64,000 nucleotides of DNA, from the NCBI RefSeq assembly GCF_040183065.1, contig NC_091119.1, positions 68,390,392-68,454,391 of the forward strand, read 5' to 3'. The notes under the pieces are model-generated. The model saw only the letters and a program-made list of their open reading frames with translations. It was not told the origin of the DNA and did no database searches. A program made the position numbers and the translations under genes. Of the stretch, positions 47,016-59,606 are shown one piece after another (the first letter of the stretch is position 1; each line of letters begins with the position of its first letter). The stretch is from Periplaneta americana. Its lineage: Eukaryota > Arthropoda > Insecta > Blattodea > Blattidae.

Positions 47016-48915
47016 CATTGTAGTTGTTAAATTAACGTGATGTAACAAAAGTATGTGTGCAGATACATCTTCAGATAGTATAGTATTTCCTTTAACTACT
47101 TATGTGGAGCATAGGGCAGCAACAAACAAGCGCCACTTTATCCTATTCCTGGCTGGGAGCACCTTGAGATAATTCAAATAATATATCGGTGTGGACAGAT
47201 ATTCAAAGCTAGTTAGCTGGTGCTGTTGTGTGGACTTCTCACACTTTATAATATCTGCCGTTATTGTATTGAAGATAGCAATGTTGGGAGAAAGGAAAAA
47301 AGACTCTGCGCATGTCAGAATAGCACTCCACCCACGCTGCCGCACTTCCAGGAAACATCATTTGTTTTTGAGTAAGAAACGCGTGTGTCTACCTTGTGCT
47401 TATAAACACGTGTATTTCTTGCTTTTGTTGTTTTTATTAATTAATTTCTGTATATAGTATAATGCTATTTGTACATATAATAGTATAGTAGGTATGATAA
47501 TTTATATGATATGATGTTTCTCTAGTGAGGCAATCCTCCGCCGCTGAGCGCATACATGAAGTGTCAGAAGTTTACTCCCCTTCTTCGTGACGCGAGTCAA
47601 AATTTTAAATTATGAAAATAATTTTGTTATGCAAGAACATGTTGGATTGCATTTTTTCATTATGTGTATTATTACGTCACTTAATATTTTCAAATTTTCG
47701 GTCATTAGGGGAGAGAATCAGTTGTTAAAAAATTAGAATGACACAACTGGATATATCTAGAGTTAAGATGTTAGAAATTTTCAAGCAGACGTCACATTTT
47801 AACAGTCCAGGTTACAATGTTTATTATAAGAAGGGTATACATGCAGATGGGGCTCATTGCAATTTTACGAAAAATTGGTTTATTGGCTCCGTCTATAGCA
47901 TTTTCAGAGGACTTTCATTTAACATAAAGTGAACTGGAAAAAAAAAAAAAAAAAGACTAACAGCGATTAGTTCATTTTAAAAAACACTGAAATTTAAGGG
48001 GACCTGGTAAGCCAAAAAATCTTGAATTTTTCATTTTTCATTTATCTTTCAGATGAGCCATGATTTAAGTTTGTATCTTATTCCTAAGTATTTTTTTTTT
48101 CGGTTTAAATGAACAGTGACATTTAAGTGGGCGTGTCCATAGGCGGAGAGAGAACCATTTCCTTGGGGAGGCAAAGGAAGACATAATTAATTACCTCCTC
48201 CTCCGTTATAGCTTGACTGTGGTACAGTATATTGGAATATGATCAGTTAATAAAGGTATTTTCGGGGGGAGGGGCATGTTTTTTACAGTGTTACATCCAT
48301 ATCGGCGATGTTTCAAACCGAGTTGTATAGGGCTTGAACTGTAGGTCTGCTACAAATTATAATAGGGCATAACTTAAAACAATCTCCCTCTTTTTCTCTC
48401 TCGTGCAGAAACACATGCATACATCAATAAAACTACGTAACAGTGCTAACAGAAATATTTTTATATGAAGCTTACCTTCCGAAGATATATGAAATGTAAT
48501 TTCTAATAATTATTTTATTTAATCTCATTTTTTAAGTTTACACATTATACTGGGATCACTTTTCTTTTTCCTGCATTGTCGTGCAGTATGTTATTCATAC
48601 ATTTCGAAGTGGTGGCCTCAACAACTGCAGACTTCAAAGACAATAGTACAGGCTGTTACGAAAGAAACATTACAGTGCTTCCATTCCTCAAATGAGGTAG
48701 TATAGGAATTCTTATACATTCAGAAATTTAAAATAAATACAGTATTATAGTCCAGGCACATGATCAGAAGACATTAATTCATCAATTTAAGCACAAAAAC
48801 AAAAAAAAAAAAGATCTTTTGAATTCAATAGAATAATAGAAAAAAAAAAAAGAGATCAGACAAGTTGGCCCCCATTACTCCGCCTATGGGCTTGTCTCCT
48901 GTTCATCTAGCACAC
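47016..48915. other. Gene-free stretch
   Basis: No gene was recognised. A-rich runs lie at 47939-47954 and 48802-48852. A 64-residue frame at 47738-47932 has no family I know. The part just upstream of the Mutator-like pseudogene may be the 5' flank of that element, but no terminal repeat was found. Confidence 0.35.
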
Positions 48916-48918
48916 TAC

Positions 48919-49101
48919 CACAGTCTACTATATACAGTCACGAAGCTTGAGTTTTGAGGGTGCTAGAAACAATAGACTGTGACTGTACTATTTTGTATTG
49001 CCTGTAATGAGGCGATATTAGCGATCCTAGTGGTGAGCAACTATCTAATGTTTGCATATTTACTACGTATTGAGCTTCGCGACTGTATATACTAGACTGT
49101 G
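48919..49101. mobile_element. hAT-type MITE, copy 2
   Basis: A 183-bp element matching the reverse complement of 8481-8662 throughout, with ends CACAGTCTACTATATACAGT and complement. The flanks ACACTAC / ATACTAC are a TSD with one mismatch. No coding capacity. Confidence 0.88.
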
Positions 49102-49333
49102 ATACTACTATGTTAGTTTCAAATTTTGCGCCTTATGTGCGAAATTTTTTCATTGTAGGGAATTTATGTGTATTGGTACACCTGGTTTACCGTCTGAGCT
49201 TTGTTTCGTAGCAACGGATTTGTTTACAGTGTTGTGATGTTATACACGTGCTGTACGGAGTTCTATTATTAATTGTGTTACGATACAGTTCAGTTGCATT
49301 ATAGAGGTGCATTTTGTGATATTTTCTTACAAT

Positions 49334-50590
49334 ATGGGTTACAAAAGTAGCTTGAAAGTATTTAAGAAGAGAAGAAATGTTGGTAAACGTAAGAACTCTC
49401 TTCTTAAATACTTTAAGGTGAATTCTAACCTACAACCCTCTAGCACACGTGGTCAGTGTGAATCTGTAAATAGTGGCTGTGCATCAGGAAAGAAACTTGA
49501 AGATTCTAAAATCAGATATGAAACCCTCAAACAAGAACACAGTGTTAGTGATACCAATGGGGTTATAGATGTTGGCATATTATCTAGTGTACTGCAAAAT
49601 AATGTATTCTGTAAAGGCTGTGGCAAAGGTGGGATATTTCTTGAGGTAAAAAAGCACATTGGTCTTGCTGCAGAATTAGTTTTAAAATGTAAATACTGTG
49701 CGTATGGTGTAAATTTTTACAACTCTTCATCTATTGATATTTCAAAGATAAACCCAATAACATGTAAACTCTACACAATAAATGTTAGACTATGTATGGC
49801 CTTAGGGCTATAGGAAAAGGTAAGACAGGTGGAGAGACTTTATGTGGCATTTTGAATTTGCCACCTCCTCCAACCAGGTCTACTAGATATAACATAATAA
49901 TTGGATCTGCGATTGAAAATGTTGCATTACATAACATGAAGGTTGCTGTGGAAGAAGCAGTTGCAGAAAATGATAATGTCAGAGGCATATCAGCTGCCTT
50001 TGATGGGACGTGGCAGAAAAGGGGTCACATTTCACTAAATGGCGTTGTGACGGCAACTAGTGTGGACACTGGCAAGGTAATTGATGTTGCTATATTATCA
50101 AAACATTGTAGGTGTGAAGGTAGAACAACAAATAAACATGAAACCGATTGTGAATGTAATTACAGTGGGTCAAGTGGTGGAGTGGAGGTTGCAGGTGTGA
50201 CGAACATTTTCAATCGGTCACTCAGTTCATATAATGTGAGATATGTGAAATATTTAGGAGATGGGACTCTAAGTCATTCATTGCTGTTGAGGAATTGAAA
50301 CCACATGGGAATGACGTACAAATTAGAAAATTAGAGTGCATAGGCCACATACAGAAAAGAATGGGGATTTTGAGGAGACTGAAAACCAGTGTGAAGGGAC
50401 AAAAATTATCGGATGGTAAGGGTTTATTAGGAAAGGGGAGGCTAACTGTCTCAGTTATAGACAAAATTCAAAACTATTACGGCATGGCCATAAGACTTCT
50501 ATTTACTATTTTCCCGAAACACATAACCACAGTGGACCATATGACGATTCACCACTGTTATTCTCATCCCAACCGACACTTGAGACAGGC
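49334..50590 (+). pseudogene. Mutator-like transposase, frameshifted
   Basis: The start MGYKSSLKVFKKRRN is typical for insect Mutator-like transposases. A zinc-binding-type CKGCGKGGIF and CKYC follow, then (after a frameshift at about 49805) RAIGKGKTGGETLCGILNLP, GISAAFDGTWQKRGHISLNG (first catalytic aspartate), CRCEG and HETDCECNYSGSSGGVEVAG, and VRYVKYLGDG (second aspartate). After another shift near 50280 come VEELKPHGND, LECIGHIQKRMG (C..H block) and KLSDGKGLLGKGRLT to YYGMAIR. The reading then leaves the family, so the C-terminus is lost. Two frameshifts make it non-functional. No terminal inverted repeats were found. Confidence 0.85.
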
Positions 50591-51074
50591 ATTGACAAGA
50601 ACCGAGTTCTGAATGGGAGAAGTGAAGGCTGATGGGTGGGGGAATACCTGCTAGGCCACGAGGCCACAAGAAATGTATCTCAGTTTCAGCTTTCCCAGTG
50701 CAACCATAAAACCCGGGGAAATGCAGAAGCCAGACACGGCATGAGTGATCCTGGCTTCAGGAACAAATTTTACTGCAAGACAGGTCTATATACATCACAA
50801 GGTTTTCTACTTCTACAACTCTATATGCTTCATTGAAAGAACTAATATAATAGCTATGATATATACGACTAAAAACCACTAAAATTTTGAGTTTAAGAAA
50901 ACAAAGTGACTGAGGCCCAGCATCACTTGCCTCAGCCAATCAGCCGCCACTGTACAAATCTACCAACATGGAATTTCATCTCAGACTAAAACCTGTCTTG
51001 ACCCTTTATACCCATTGGTGACTGCACATGATAAGGTCGCAGGGCAGATCTTGCCTCCTCTGCTATACCAGATA

Positions 51075-52190
51075 ATGTTGTTGTTGTTGTTTTCTAATGC
51101 CAGGCGTTTGACAGTAAAGTCATTTGACCTCTCCCACTCCAATATTTTTCAAAGATATTATCATGGCCAGCCACTGAAGCACAGATTTTGAGGTGTTCCG
51201 AATCCATTTCTTGGTTTGAGTTGCACAATGGGCAGTTAGGGGACTGATATATTCCAATTCTATGCAGGTGTTTGGCCAAACAATCATGGCCTGTTGCCAA
51301 TCTAAATGCAGCTACAGACTATTTTCGTGGTAAATCGGGAATTAACTGTGGATTTTGATGCAGAGAGTTCCATTTTTTTTCCCTTGGGATTGTGTTATCA
51401 AATTTTGTTTGTTGAAGTCTAAGTATGTAGATTTAATAAATCTTTTAACAGAGTAATACGTAGATTTAGTAACAGATCTGTAAGTAGCAGTGCTGCTCTT
51501 CTTTGCTAAATCATCCGCATTCTCGTTTCCCAGGATTCCACAATGGGATGGTATCCATTGGGATACAATTCTTTTATTGAGTGATATTAATTGGGAGAGC
51601 ATTTTAGTTATTTCTGCTGTTTGAGATGAAGGTGTGTGTTTAGAGACGATTGATAGAATAGCTGCTTTGGAGTCTGACAATATAACTGCATTTTTAAATT
51701 TATTGATGTGGCATAGAAGATTCCTGAGACTTTCACTTATTGCAATGATTTCTCCATCAAAACTTGTTGTTCCATATCCAAGAGATCTATAAAGTGAGAA
51801 GAGACAGCACGTAACACCTGCACTGGCACCTTGTTCTCTGGAGATCAAGGATCCGTCGGTGTATAAATGAAGCCAGTTTTGTGGAGGGTACCTAATATTA
51901 ATTGTCTCTAAAGACAATTGTTCCATTATTTCAGTGTTTACTTCTGATTTCAGTATTTCTTCTGTTAAATTTAGATTATATTCTATATTTAATAGAATTA
52001 AGGGGTTTGGTTTAATTTGTAAGTTTTCTTTTAAATTTGGGATATTGATTTTCTGTTTCAATTCTTGAAATTGTGGAGAATTTAGAAAAAATTCTGGTGG
52101 TGTACAGTGCAGATAATTATAATAAAGTCTGAGCATGGAACTGAATTTCAATAACTTAAAATGAGTAATCTTGATATCAATAATCATTAT
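51075..52190 (-). mobile_element. LINE family B, 3' copy with complete RNase H domain
   Basis: The minus-strand frame (52187 to about 51370) includes HLYTDGSLISREQGASAG, SFDGEIIAIS, AVILSDSKAAIL and GILGNENADDLAKK, giving the D-E-D-D set of RNase H. One frameshift in an A run (about 51370) and a stop near 51320 separate it from the zinc knuckle CPLCNSNQEMDSEHLKIC and the end NAWH, then an (AAC)n tail. It is cut at the 5' side after the RT domain (no RT motifs). RNase H removes the RNA strand during reverse transcription. Clade: I-like, by domain order. Confidence 0.88.
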
Positions 52191-52505
52191 TTCATTAGTT
52201 TCAATATATTAAATTTGTGCAGCTCTGTTTATAAATATAACATAGTATTCTTTTTTAATGTTTAAACATACTTTTTTGTGCGTATTTTTGTGTATAACTA
52301 AAAATTTCAGTGAAAGAAATAAGTATGATACGTTGATGTGCCTAAAATGCCTATTTTCATTAAAATAGAGCCTAATTTTACAAATTTTGAGCTTATTTTA
52401 GGCGCCTAAAACTGCAATTTTTAGTGCCTAAAAATCCGATGTCTATTCATTATTCAAAAACATAATTTAAATAAATAAATAGATTTTCAACTACAAAATA
52501 CATTA

Positions 52506-53570
52506 TGTTGTTGTTGTTTTCTAATGCCAGGCGTTTGACAATAAAGTCATTTGACCTCTTGCACTCCAATATTTTTCAAAGATATTATCATGGTCAGCCA
52601 GTGAAGCACACATTTTTAGGTGTTCATAATCCATTTCCTGATTTTCTGAGAGTATATTGGCTAGTTCAGTCTTCTTAGCTGATATTATACCACCAGCATT
52701 CCATTGTAGGATATTTAGTTGATTCTGTACGATTAAAGTAGTCCCCCCCCCCCCCCAGAGATCCGATTGGGGGACTATTTTACCTCCGGATAATTTTACC
52801 TTAATGGTACTCATTTCATATTGGAGTTAAATGGCAAGTTGTAGCCGATTTAAGTGAACACCATATTTTAACGTTTTGGTGACTACTTCATTCACACACA
52901 ACCCCCAGAATGTCTGGAGGCCACACCTGCTGTTGGTCGACGGGTCCATTGGACCTAGCTGGGAGATCTTATTGATCACCAGCTTTCCCTCCTTAAGCCA
53001 CTGGAGGACAATTTTAGTAGAAAGAGGAGGAAGGAAAGGGAAATGAACCCCAAGGCCTCGAATGCTCTGATACCGTTGGGGTCGAAGAAAGTAAGAGTTC
53101 AATCAGAGGACTGGATAGGAAAGGGTAAAGAGGGAATTAGGTATTGAATAGAGGAAAATTATACCAAATTCAGTCATTAACTCATCAAGCTGACCAGTGC
53201 TAATTGATGAGTAGCCCCTCCCTTTAAAATATTGTAGGCCTATTAATTAGTATATGATTTAGCCTAAAATCTTTAACCAAACAGATTACCGCTGTCTAGA
53301 CAGTTCTCAATAAAAATCTTAAATACATTTTGGGGGCAAAAGCTTTAGTTTCGACTGTAAAGAAGAGACAATATATGAAAGTAAAAAAATGTTCAGTCAA
53401 TGTAAAAAATCTCTTGCATATGTCTCACTAATAACGAAGGTAGACCTAAATTACAATCACAAAACAAGGCAGCTTGTTCTTGTCTTATTATAAAAGTTGA
53501 ATTAAAATTTTATTTAATTTATTTCTCAAAAATATATTTTAAAGCATGCGGCAACTAACAGTTACAAAAA
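52506..53570 (-). mobile_element. LINE family B, internally deleted derivative (5' end fused to 3' end)
   Basis: On the minus strand a long 5' region (ORF1-like QLGPMDPSTNSRCGLQTFWG) leads to a new frame MSTIKVKLSGGKIVPQSDLW and LNILQWNAGGIISAKKTELA, the first strand of an APE endonuclease. Then, within the same frame, it jumps to EMDYEHLKMC, the zinc knuckle at the far C-terminus, and ends NAWH and an (AAC)n tail. Endonuclease core, RT and RNase H are deleted. The insertion lies in repeat S copy 2, with TACATTAT near both edges as a possible TSD. Confidence 0.8.
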
Positions 53571-53601
53571 TGTGTACATTATTAAGCACATTAATAAGAT
53601 A

Positions 53602-53839
53602 GGGTAAAGGTTGGTAATATCGTGATATGAGTAATATCGTGATAGTTGGTATGAGAATTTATTACAATTTTACTTATCGAGACAAAAATCTGTTTTTTGT
53701 GACAATGTATTAAGGACAAGTTCGTGGACAAGTTGCTGCATGAAATCGGTCTTTCTTTCACTCTGTAAAAGCATGATAAGAAGCTATCAAACACAGTATC
53801 ACGATATTACTCTTATCACAATATTAACAAGATTTACCC
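53602..53839. mobile_element. 238-bp MITE with repeated TAATATCGTGATA ends
   Basis: Left end GGGTAAAGGTTGGTAATATC, right end the complement of GATATTACTC...AAGATTTACCC. The word TAATATCGTGATA occurs twice at each end. TA lies on both sides (53600-53601, 53840-53841), and copy 1 of repeat S (45330) reads straight through as the empty site. No coding capacity. Confidence 0.85.
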
Positions 53840-54239
53840 TACTTCGTTTTCCTCTCTCCTACAATTTGTTATTCCATTTGAATGAAATATATTATTTCCT
53901 TCTTTTAAAGTATTGACAATTCATAGGGAATGGAATATTTCTCGAATTTTGGAAAAAAAATATTTCTCAACATCTAATTACAGTAAATATACATTCTTCA
54001 ATTCATTTATGCCTGATTTGAATTCGTGAAACATCGCGAAATCCGTATCAAGTCGGGAATGGGGTTTTTTAAGCAATTAGCGAATTATGTGCGCGAATTT
54101 TCAATTTTTAATTTTTTTTACTGCAATCGATAGTCGATAGCTGTCGCACAGATAAGGTCGATATTTATGGTCACTAGTATTGCACATTCGATTCTGAATC
54201 TGTTTTAGTCAACGGTCAACGAGCTAGAAGGTTTTAATT

Positions 54240-54730
54240 CAAATACCTGGTCTAAACACACTCCTGACATCATATCTGATATATGTAGCGATGTGCGAGA
54301 ATCGTATTGTGAGCGTTGTGAGCCTGCTGAATGCATATTACTTTGGAGCGTGTTGAGTGTGTTTGTTTTATTTATTTATAGTGTCACACATAGGCGAAAT
54401 AACATTATTGTGTTCCCGTGCAAGTGAGGCTACAAGAATGCTTAATAATAAAATAGCTCCAATAGAGCTTTCCAGTATATAAGGCATAGGTTTTATTGCA
54501 CAGACAAAAGTACAGTCATGTGTAAATTTTGTAATTGTGAGGTCTCGTGGGAAAGAAGAGATACTGTTGAGAAAGATTCGAAGTTGGTAAAACATGCATC
54601 GGCAATTAATTTTCGCAAGGAAGACGAACAATCTCTTGTGCTGACTTCTATTGCCACTTGTTTTTGCAGTGTGCAAAACAAAAAGAAAACTTGCGAATAT
54701 CTGGGAAAAAGTGTTGGAAAGACTTTATAA
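54240..54730 (+). pseudogene. BED-type zinc finger fragment, possibly from a hAT element
   Basis: The frame at 54518-54730 reads MCKFCNCEVSWERRDTVEKD and KLVKHASAINF, a BED-like CxxC...H....H finger in which the first histidine appears replaced by aspartate. It lies within the 930-bp block missing from repeat S copy 1. It resembles N-termini of CGGBP1-like or hAT-type transposase genes. Nothing after it is recognisable. Confidence 0.4.
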
Positions 54731-56125
54731 AAATGAACATACCAATTTCCAAGCTCGAAAACGAACAATGTGAAAATACTGAAAAATTCAATTGAAAGCA
54801 CCGATTTTCCCATTTGAAAATCCCACATTTTGCACTTTGAACTCAACAAAAAATTCCAGTCTCTAACGATTCAGAATGCTTTATGGTTGCTGGGTCGTTA
54901 GTAGTCAATAACATTTAAGCTGTGCTCATGTTTGAATCTAAATCCACACAGCAATCAAGTCTTCAAAAGGCTTGTTTTTTAAGATCCGATGCATGCGAGG
55001 TGAGAGACCACACTATACGAGCAATAGTGAGTGGTTTGTAAAGTTAAGAGGTGCGCAGTCAGAAGTGCGTTCCACCTTGATTGTCTCAAATTCGGCAATC
55101 CTGAGTATGAGGCTTTTACATGAGGTGGGTCCTTCATCTTTCCAGGTAAGAAATGTTTATCATCAGAAAGATTGTCAAGGGGTGACAGTACAAAAGTTCA
55201 TGTCAGTTCACATCATGTTTCAACCAAGCTATCACTGGTGAGAGAACAACAGGATGGAGTCTGCAATAGATCGCCTACCAAGAAAAGTTTATCTTCTGAG
55301 AGAACACTAAGTCTGCCAGAGATACGTACATGATACCGAATCTCTTACAGTCCAAATAGAAACAGTAAGATTAAACATGCAAAATACATTCGATACCCTC
55401 AGTCAAGTACTTAGTTATGTCAATATTCTAGAATCTGACATAAGAGATCTAAAAGACAACTCTTCACTTAAAAATTACATGTGTTTGCTAGTAGCTAACA
55501 GAAATTCCTCCAGTGTCTTGACATGGTAGTGTGGTGCAAAAAACCGAACTTTCAAAAATTCAAATTCCCACAAGGCTAATATTATGCATTAATGTGTAAA
55601 ACAAGCACAAAAAATTTCATTAAAATATTACCATTTACAAGTTGCTCCAGAGGTGAGAAGTTTATAATGTGTAACATAGTGAAAGAAAAAAGTCAGAGCA
55701 GCTTTTGAAGGAGTAGAAAACTCTTATCAGTGTTTGGATAAAAGTTATAGAAGAAACTGTTTCTATTCATCTTCGTCAATGTCTCATTGCACTTTTGGAA
55801 CAGGTTGATAGTGCGTTCTGTTGTGTCATTTACTACTTTCGTCTAAGAGGAGCAATCACGAAGTTCCTTGAAAACCACTCTGTAGGAAGTCTGTGCAGGA
55901 AAGATTGAGATTTGTCTCTTCCTATTTCAATCTTCAAATAAATAACCGGTTCTTAATGTTACAGGATTCTCCAATTTCAGGATTTCCAATTTAGCCATGG
56001 TCTGTAGTCATTGAGGAGTATCAGGTTTCTGTGGAGGCTGCAAGTTTGTTACTATATTTTCCTTTTTTGCTGGTTTAACGAATTGAGTCCACAACAGACC
56101 ACATTATCTAAAGCCTGTTTAATAA

Positions 56126-56160
56126 ATGATGATGATGTTGATGATGATGATTTTTCTTTT
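56126..56160. repeat. (GAT)n microsatellite
   Basis: Short GAT-rich tract, slightly interrupted. Confidence 0.7.
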
Positions 56161-56619
56161 TCTCTGTGGTCACTTGGTCATCAAAAAAGCAACTAGATGC
56201 TCAGAGAGAAACCAAAGATGTTGGCAAAATGCCATAATAGCCTATAATTGTTCTTTCTTATCTACAGTTTGGTTGGGATATTTCTTATGGAGAGTAAGAA
56301 GCTTGTGGACTTTGAATACCAACAAATACTCTCTAACATTAATACTGGAAAGCTTCCCTGTTTAGCATTGCAAGCGGCGGCGAAAAGTAACAATGCTGCC
56401 ATCTAGTGGCTTGAAACGTTCACACACTCTGTGCGCCGTGCTGGATTACGTGAGGAAAAGAGGAGAGGTGTGCATTTGATTTCAATAAGAAGCTGCAAAG
56501 CAATAAATAGTGTACTTTAGAGTCACTTTGTTCATAACATTTTTAATTAATAACAAATTACAAAGTTATTAGAATAGAAATGAATTGATAAATTCTCATA
56601 TTTTCAAATTTGATGAAAT

Positions 56620-59555
56620 TTAGTTGTGTATGACTTTAGCAGCTTTCATACATCGCTTGTTTTGTTTTTTAGCTGTATGGTTGTCCATTTTATTTTTGCT
56701 GTAACAATTTATTAACACATTGAAATATTTATCAATGAAGACATTGGCACAGTCACTGCAAATGGACATGTTAACAGGGAGCACTACCATTTTAACTAGT
56801 TCTTTTTTTACACCAATTCTAGTTTTATAAATAACATGATCAATTTCTTTAAAAACATCAGAACACAATTGGCTGAGCATTAGAGAAACATCATTAGGAA
56901 AAACAATTTTTGAATCTTTACAGTATTTTTTATTTGCGATGTGCGTTGTTACGTCATTGTTGGGGTTTTCTTTACAAGATAAATTTCTCCGACAAATTTC
57001 GTGATTTATTCTGCTACACACCCAACCTGCAACATAAGCCCTTGCATTTTCTTGCAACACGGTTTCTTCATTTGTATGCTGTACATTTTTGTCATCAACA
57101 GTTACATCTAAATCAGAGACATCTGTAATGCCTGGACTGCAAAAATTCAATTTAGCTGCCTCGATATCTTCTTTCTTGAGTAAGAAAGAAGAAACGTCAG
57201 CTTCACAGTTGCTTGTTTCAGGAGGACTTAGGAATTGTTTCGTCATGGTTGCCCGAATTGTAGCTCTAAACTTCGATTAGTCTGGAGTTACGTTGTTTCC
57301 ACCTTTAGATCGAATAATAGAAGAGAGATTTTCTATGCAGCCTTGTGTTAATCTTCTTGTTATTAAAAATTTAAATCCATAATTATAATGCAATTCTTTC
57401 CATAGCAGTTTTAAAGATTGTAAATTTTCTAGCCAGCCATTTATACATCTTGGGTTCATTTTCCTATTGTTTATTACCTGAATATTTCCAAATGTTTTTT
57501 TCTATTTCATTAAAAAAATTCCAGTGTGTGGAATTTTCACTTAGTGGCCTATTTAAGGCTTTACTAGTTTGGAAACTAGAAGAGTTAAAACAATCAAAAG
57601 CTTTATCCATAAACAGGATGAAGTCTGCAGTAGGTTGAGCCTCCTCTGGTAACTGAATTTTATGAGTGATGCCATAGCTTTTCCTACAGAATGACTTAAT
57701 AACTGTGTAGCAAGGCACACTCGCATCGGTGTGAATGGTGGTAGATTCAAGTGATTAAGTTTTACTTTAGGACAAAGTCGGGGATTCATATCTTTATCTA
57801 TAAAATAAAGTTTTTCTAGGTATTCCCACCTAATTAATTTATCAAATAGCTTAAAATTATAATGTTTTAAATTATTCCTTACGCTCTTAATCAAATGTGG
57901 TGTATCATGAAACAAATAAATTTTTTCACCATCGTGTTCAAAATAGGGCTGTACTTCATTACATCCAAGCAGTCTTCTCGATTTAGTGTTGTTCGATCCT
58001 TGGTCTGAAACAATCACTTTAGGGATAAATCCCGTATCTTTTATTTTATTTATTACATCAAGCAGATGTGATTTTAAAATCTCTGCAGGCATGGCATCTT
58101 TCGATAGAAAATAACCAATGGTTTGCTTAAAATTTTTACACATTCCTCGAATCATAAAAACCATTGCTTGGTTTGCAAGTGGTACCTCTGAATCTTTTAC
58201 ATTAGTTTGAGATTGTTGGTTAGGGCTGTGTATACCCAATTCAATGAATCCCTAAAAAATGTCCACTTTAGCATTGTACGTTATATTTTCCTTCAAATAC
58301 ATTTCATCTACAATAATTGTTACTACCTTTTCATTTAGTGGCAGCATTCCAGACTTTACTTTTAATAATTGTAAAATGGTGGGATTTATACCGGGGCCTA
58401 TACCAAATCCATGAAGCCAATTTCGGAGAGATCTGACTGTTGGCAAACACAATTTTCTCCTTAAAAATCTGTAGCCCTGAGGTGAGCAATAATGGACTGC
58501 AATGCAAAACTTTTATCGTAACTGGAATACCGCCTTCCCATTTTTTTCTTTCTTTTTAAACGCACTTGCGACATAATGAATTCATCATTAGAAACAATTT
58601 TGATTAAATCAGTATTTGAACTGGTTGTCTTCAGAGCTCTCACTTCCGCCCGAAGAGATGAAATAATTTTTTTGTGTTTAGATACCAACTTTTGAGCTGG
58701 AATCAATTTCTTAGAAAGTGTCTTTATCTGAAGATCTTGAGCCATCTTTGATCTTTTAGGATTTCTTGCATCTTAAAAAATAAACAGGGACTTAATTTAG
58801 TGAAATATTAATAACGTCTTGAAAGTCTAGGGCTAGGTAAATAATATTTTCTGAATAACTAACTGAATCAGTTTTTATGAGAAAACATGAGTTCACACAC
58901 TTTCTTCAGAAAATCAATAATTCGTATTTTTATGTTGCGTATCACAATATGCGTCTATTTAGTTTGAAAAAGTCATGACTTTCAGTATTTTGTATGGAGA
59001 AACTATAAAGAAATTGTGTTTGGTATGATGGAAGTAAAGTAGTTTTATGCAGTTTAATAACTGATTCACTTAGCACAGAGAACATGTTATTGCTAATGTA
59101 CTATCTGGTTATGAGGTACCTGGTAGAGGACTATCGTCGTTTCTGTCTGGAATCGGAGAACCTGTCGCCTCCTCAATGGAAGGTCTAATGCGTTTCTTTG
59201 GGGACCTTCGTGGTTCTTTCATTGTACTTTGACCCATATTTTCGGAAGAAGGCGCTGTTAAATTCAGTGAAGGAATAGCTGTTCTCTTCAGTCTGTTATT
59301 AAAAAAATATATTAAAAATTAACAGGTCTATGACTCATTTGAAACTTCGGTACTTTTCCAATTACACCTTATTTTTACTTACTCCTGACTTTTCAAATTA
59401 GGGTTATTGAAGTCCAATAATCTAAAGTGATCTGAACATATTCTGTGATTTTTGTACAGATACTCTGTTCCTCTAGTTTTAAACGTTTCGTCTAGGTCCT
59501 GTCTTTTACATTTATTTACCCATATGGCACATCTATAAGACAAAAACAAATAACA

Positions 59556-59606
<51 letters not shown>

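Larger units (their letters stand above)
52443..55795 (+). repeat. Dispersed repeat S, copy 2
   Basis: Matches 45268-47015 in order but has three insertions: the LINE B derivative (52506-53570), a TA-flanked MITE (53602-53839) and a block of about 930 bp (53935-54868). Roughly 80% identity by eye. Confidence 0.75.
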
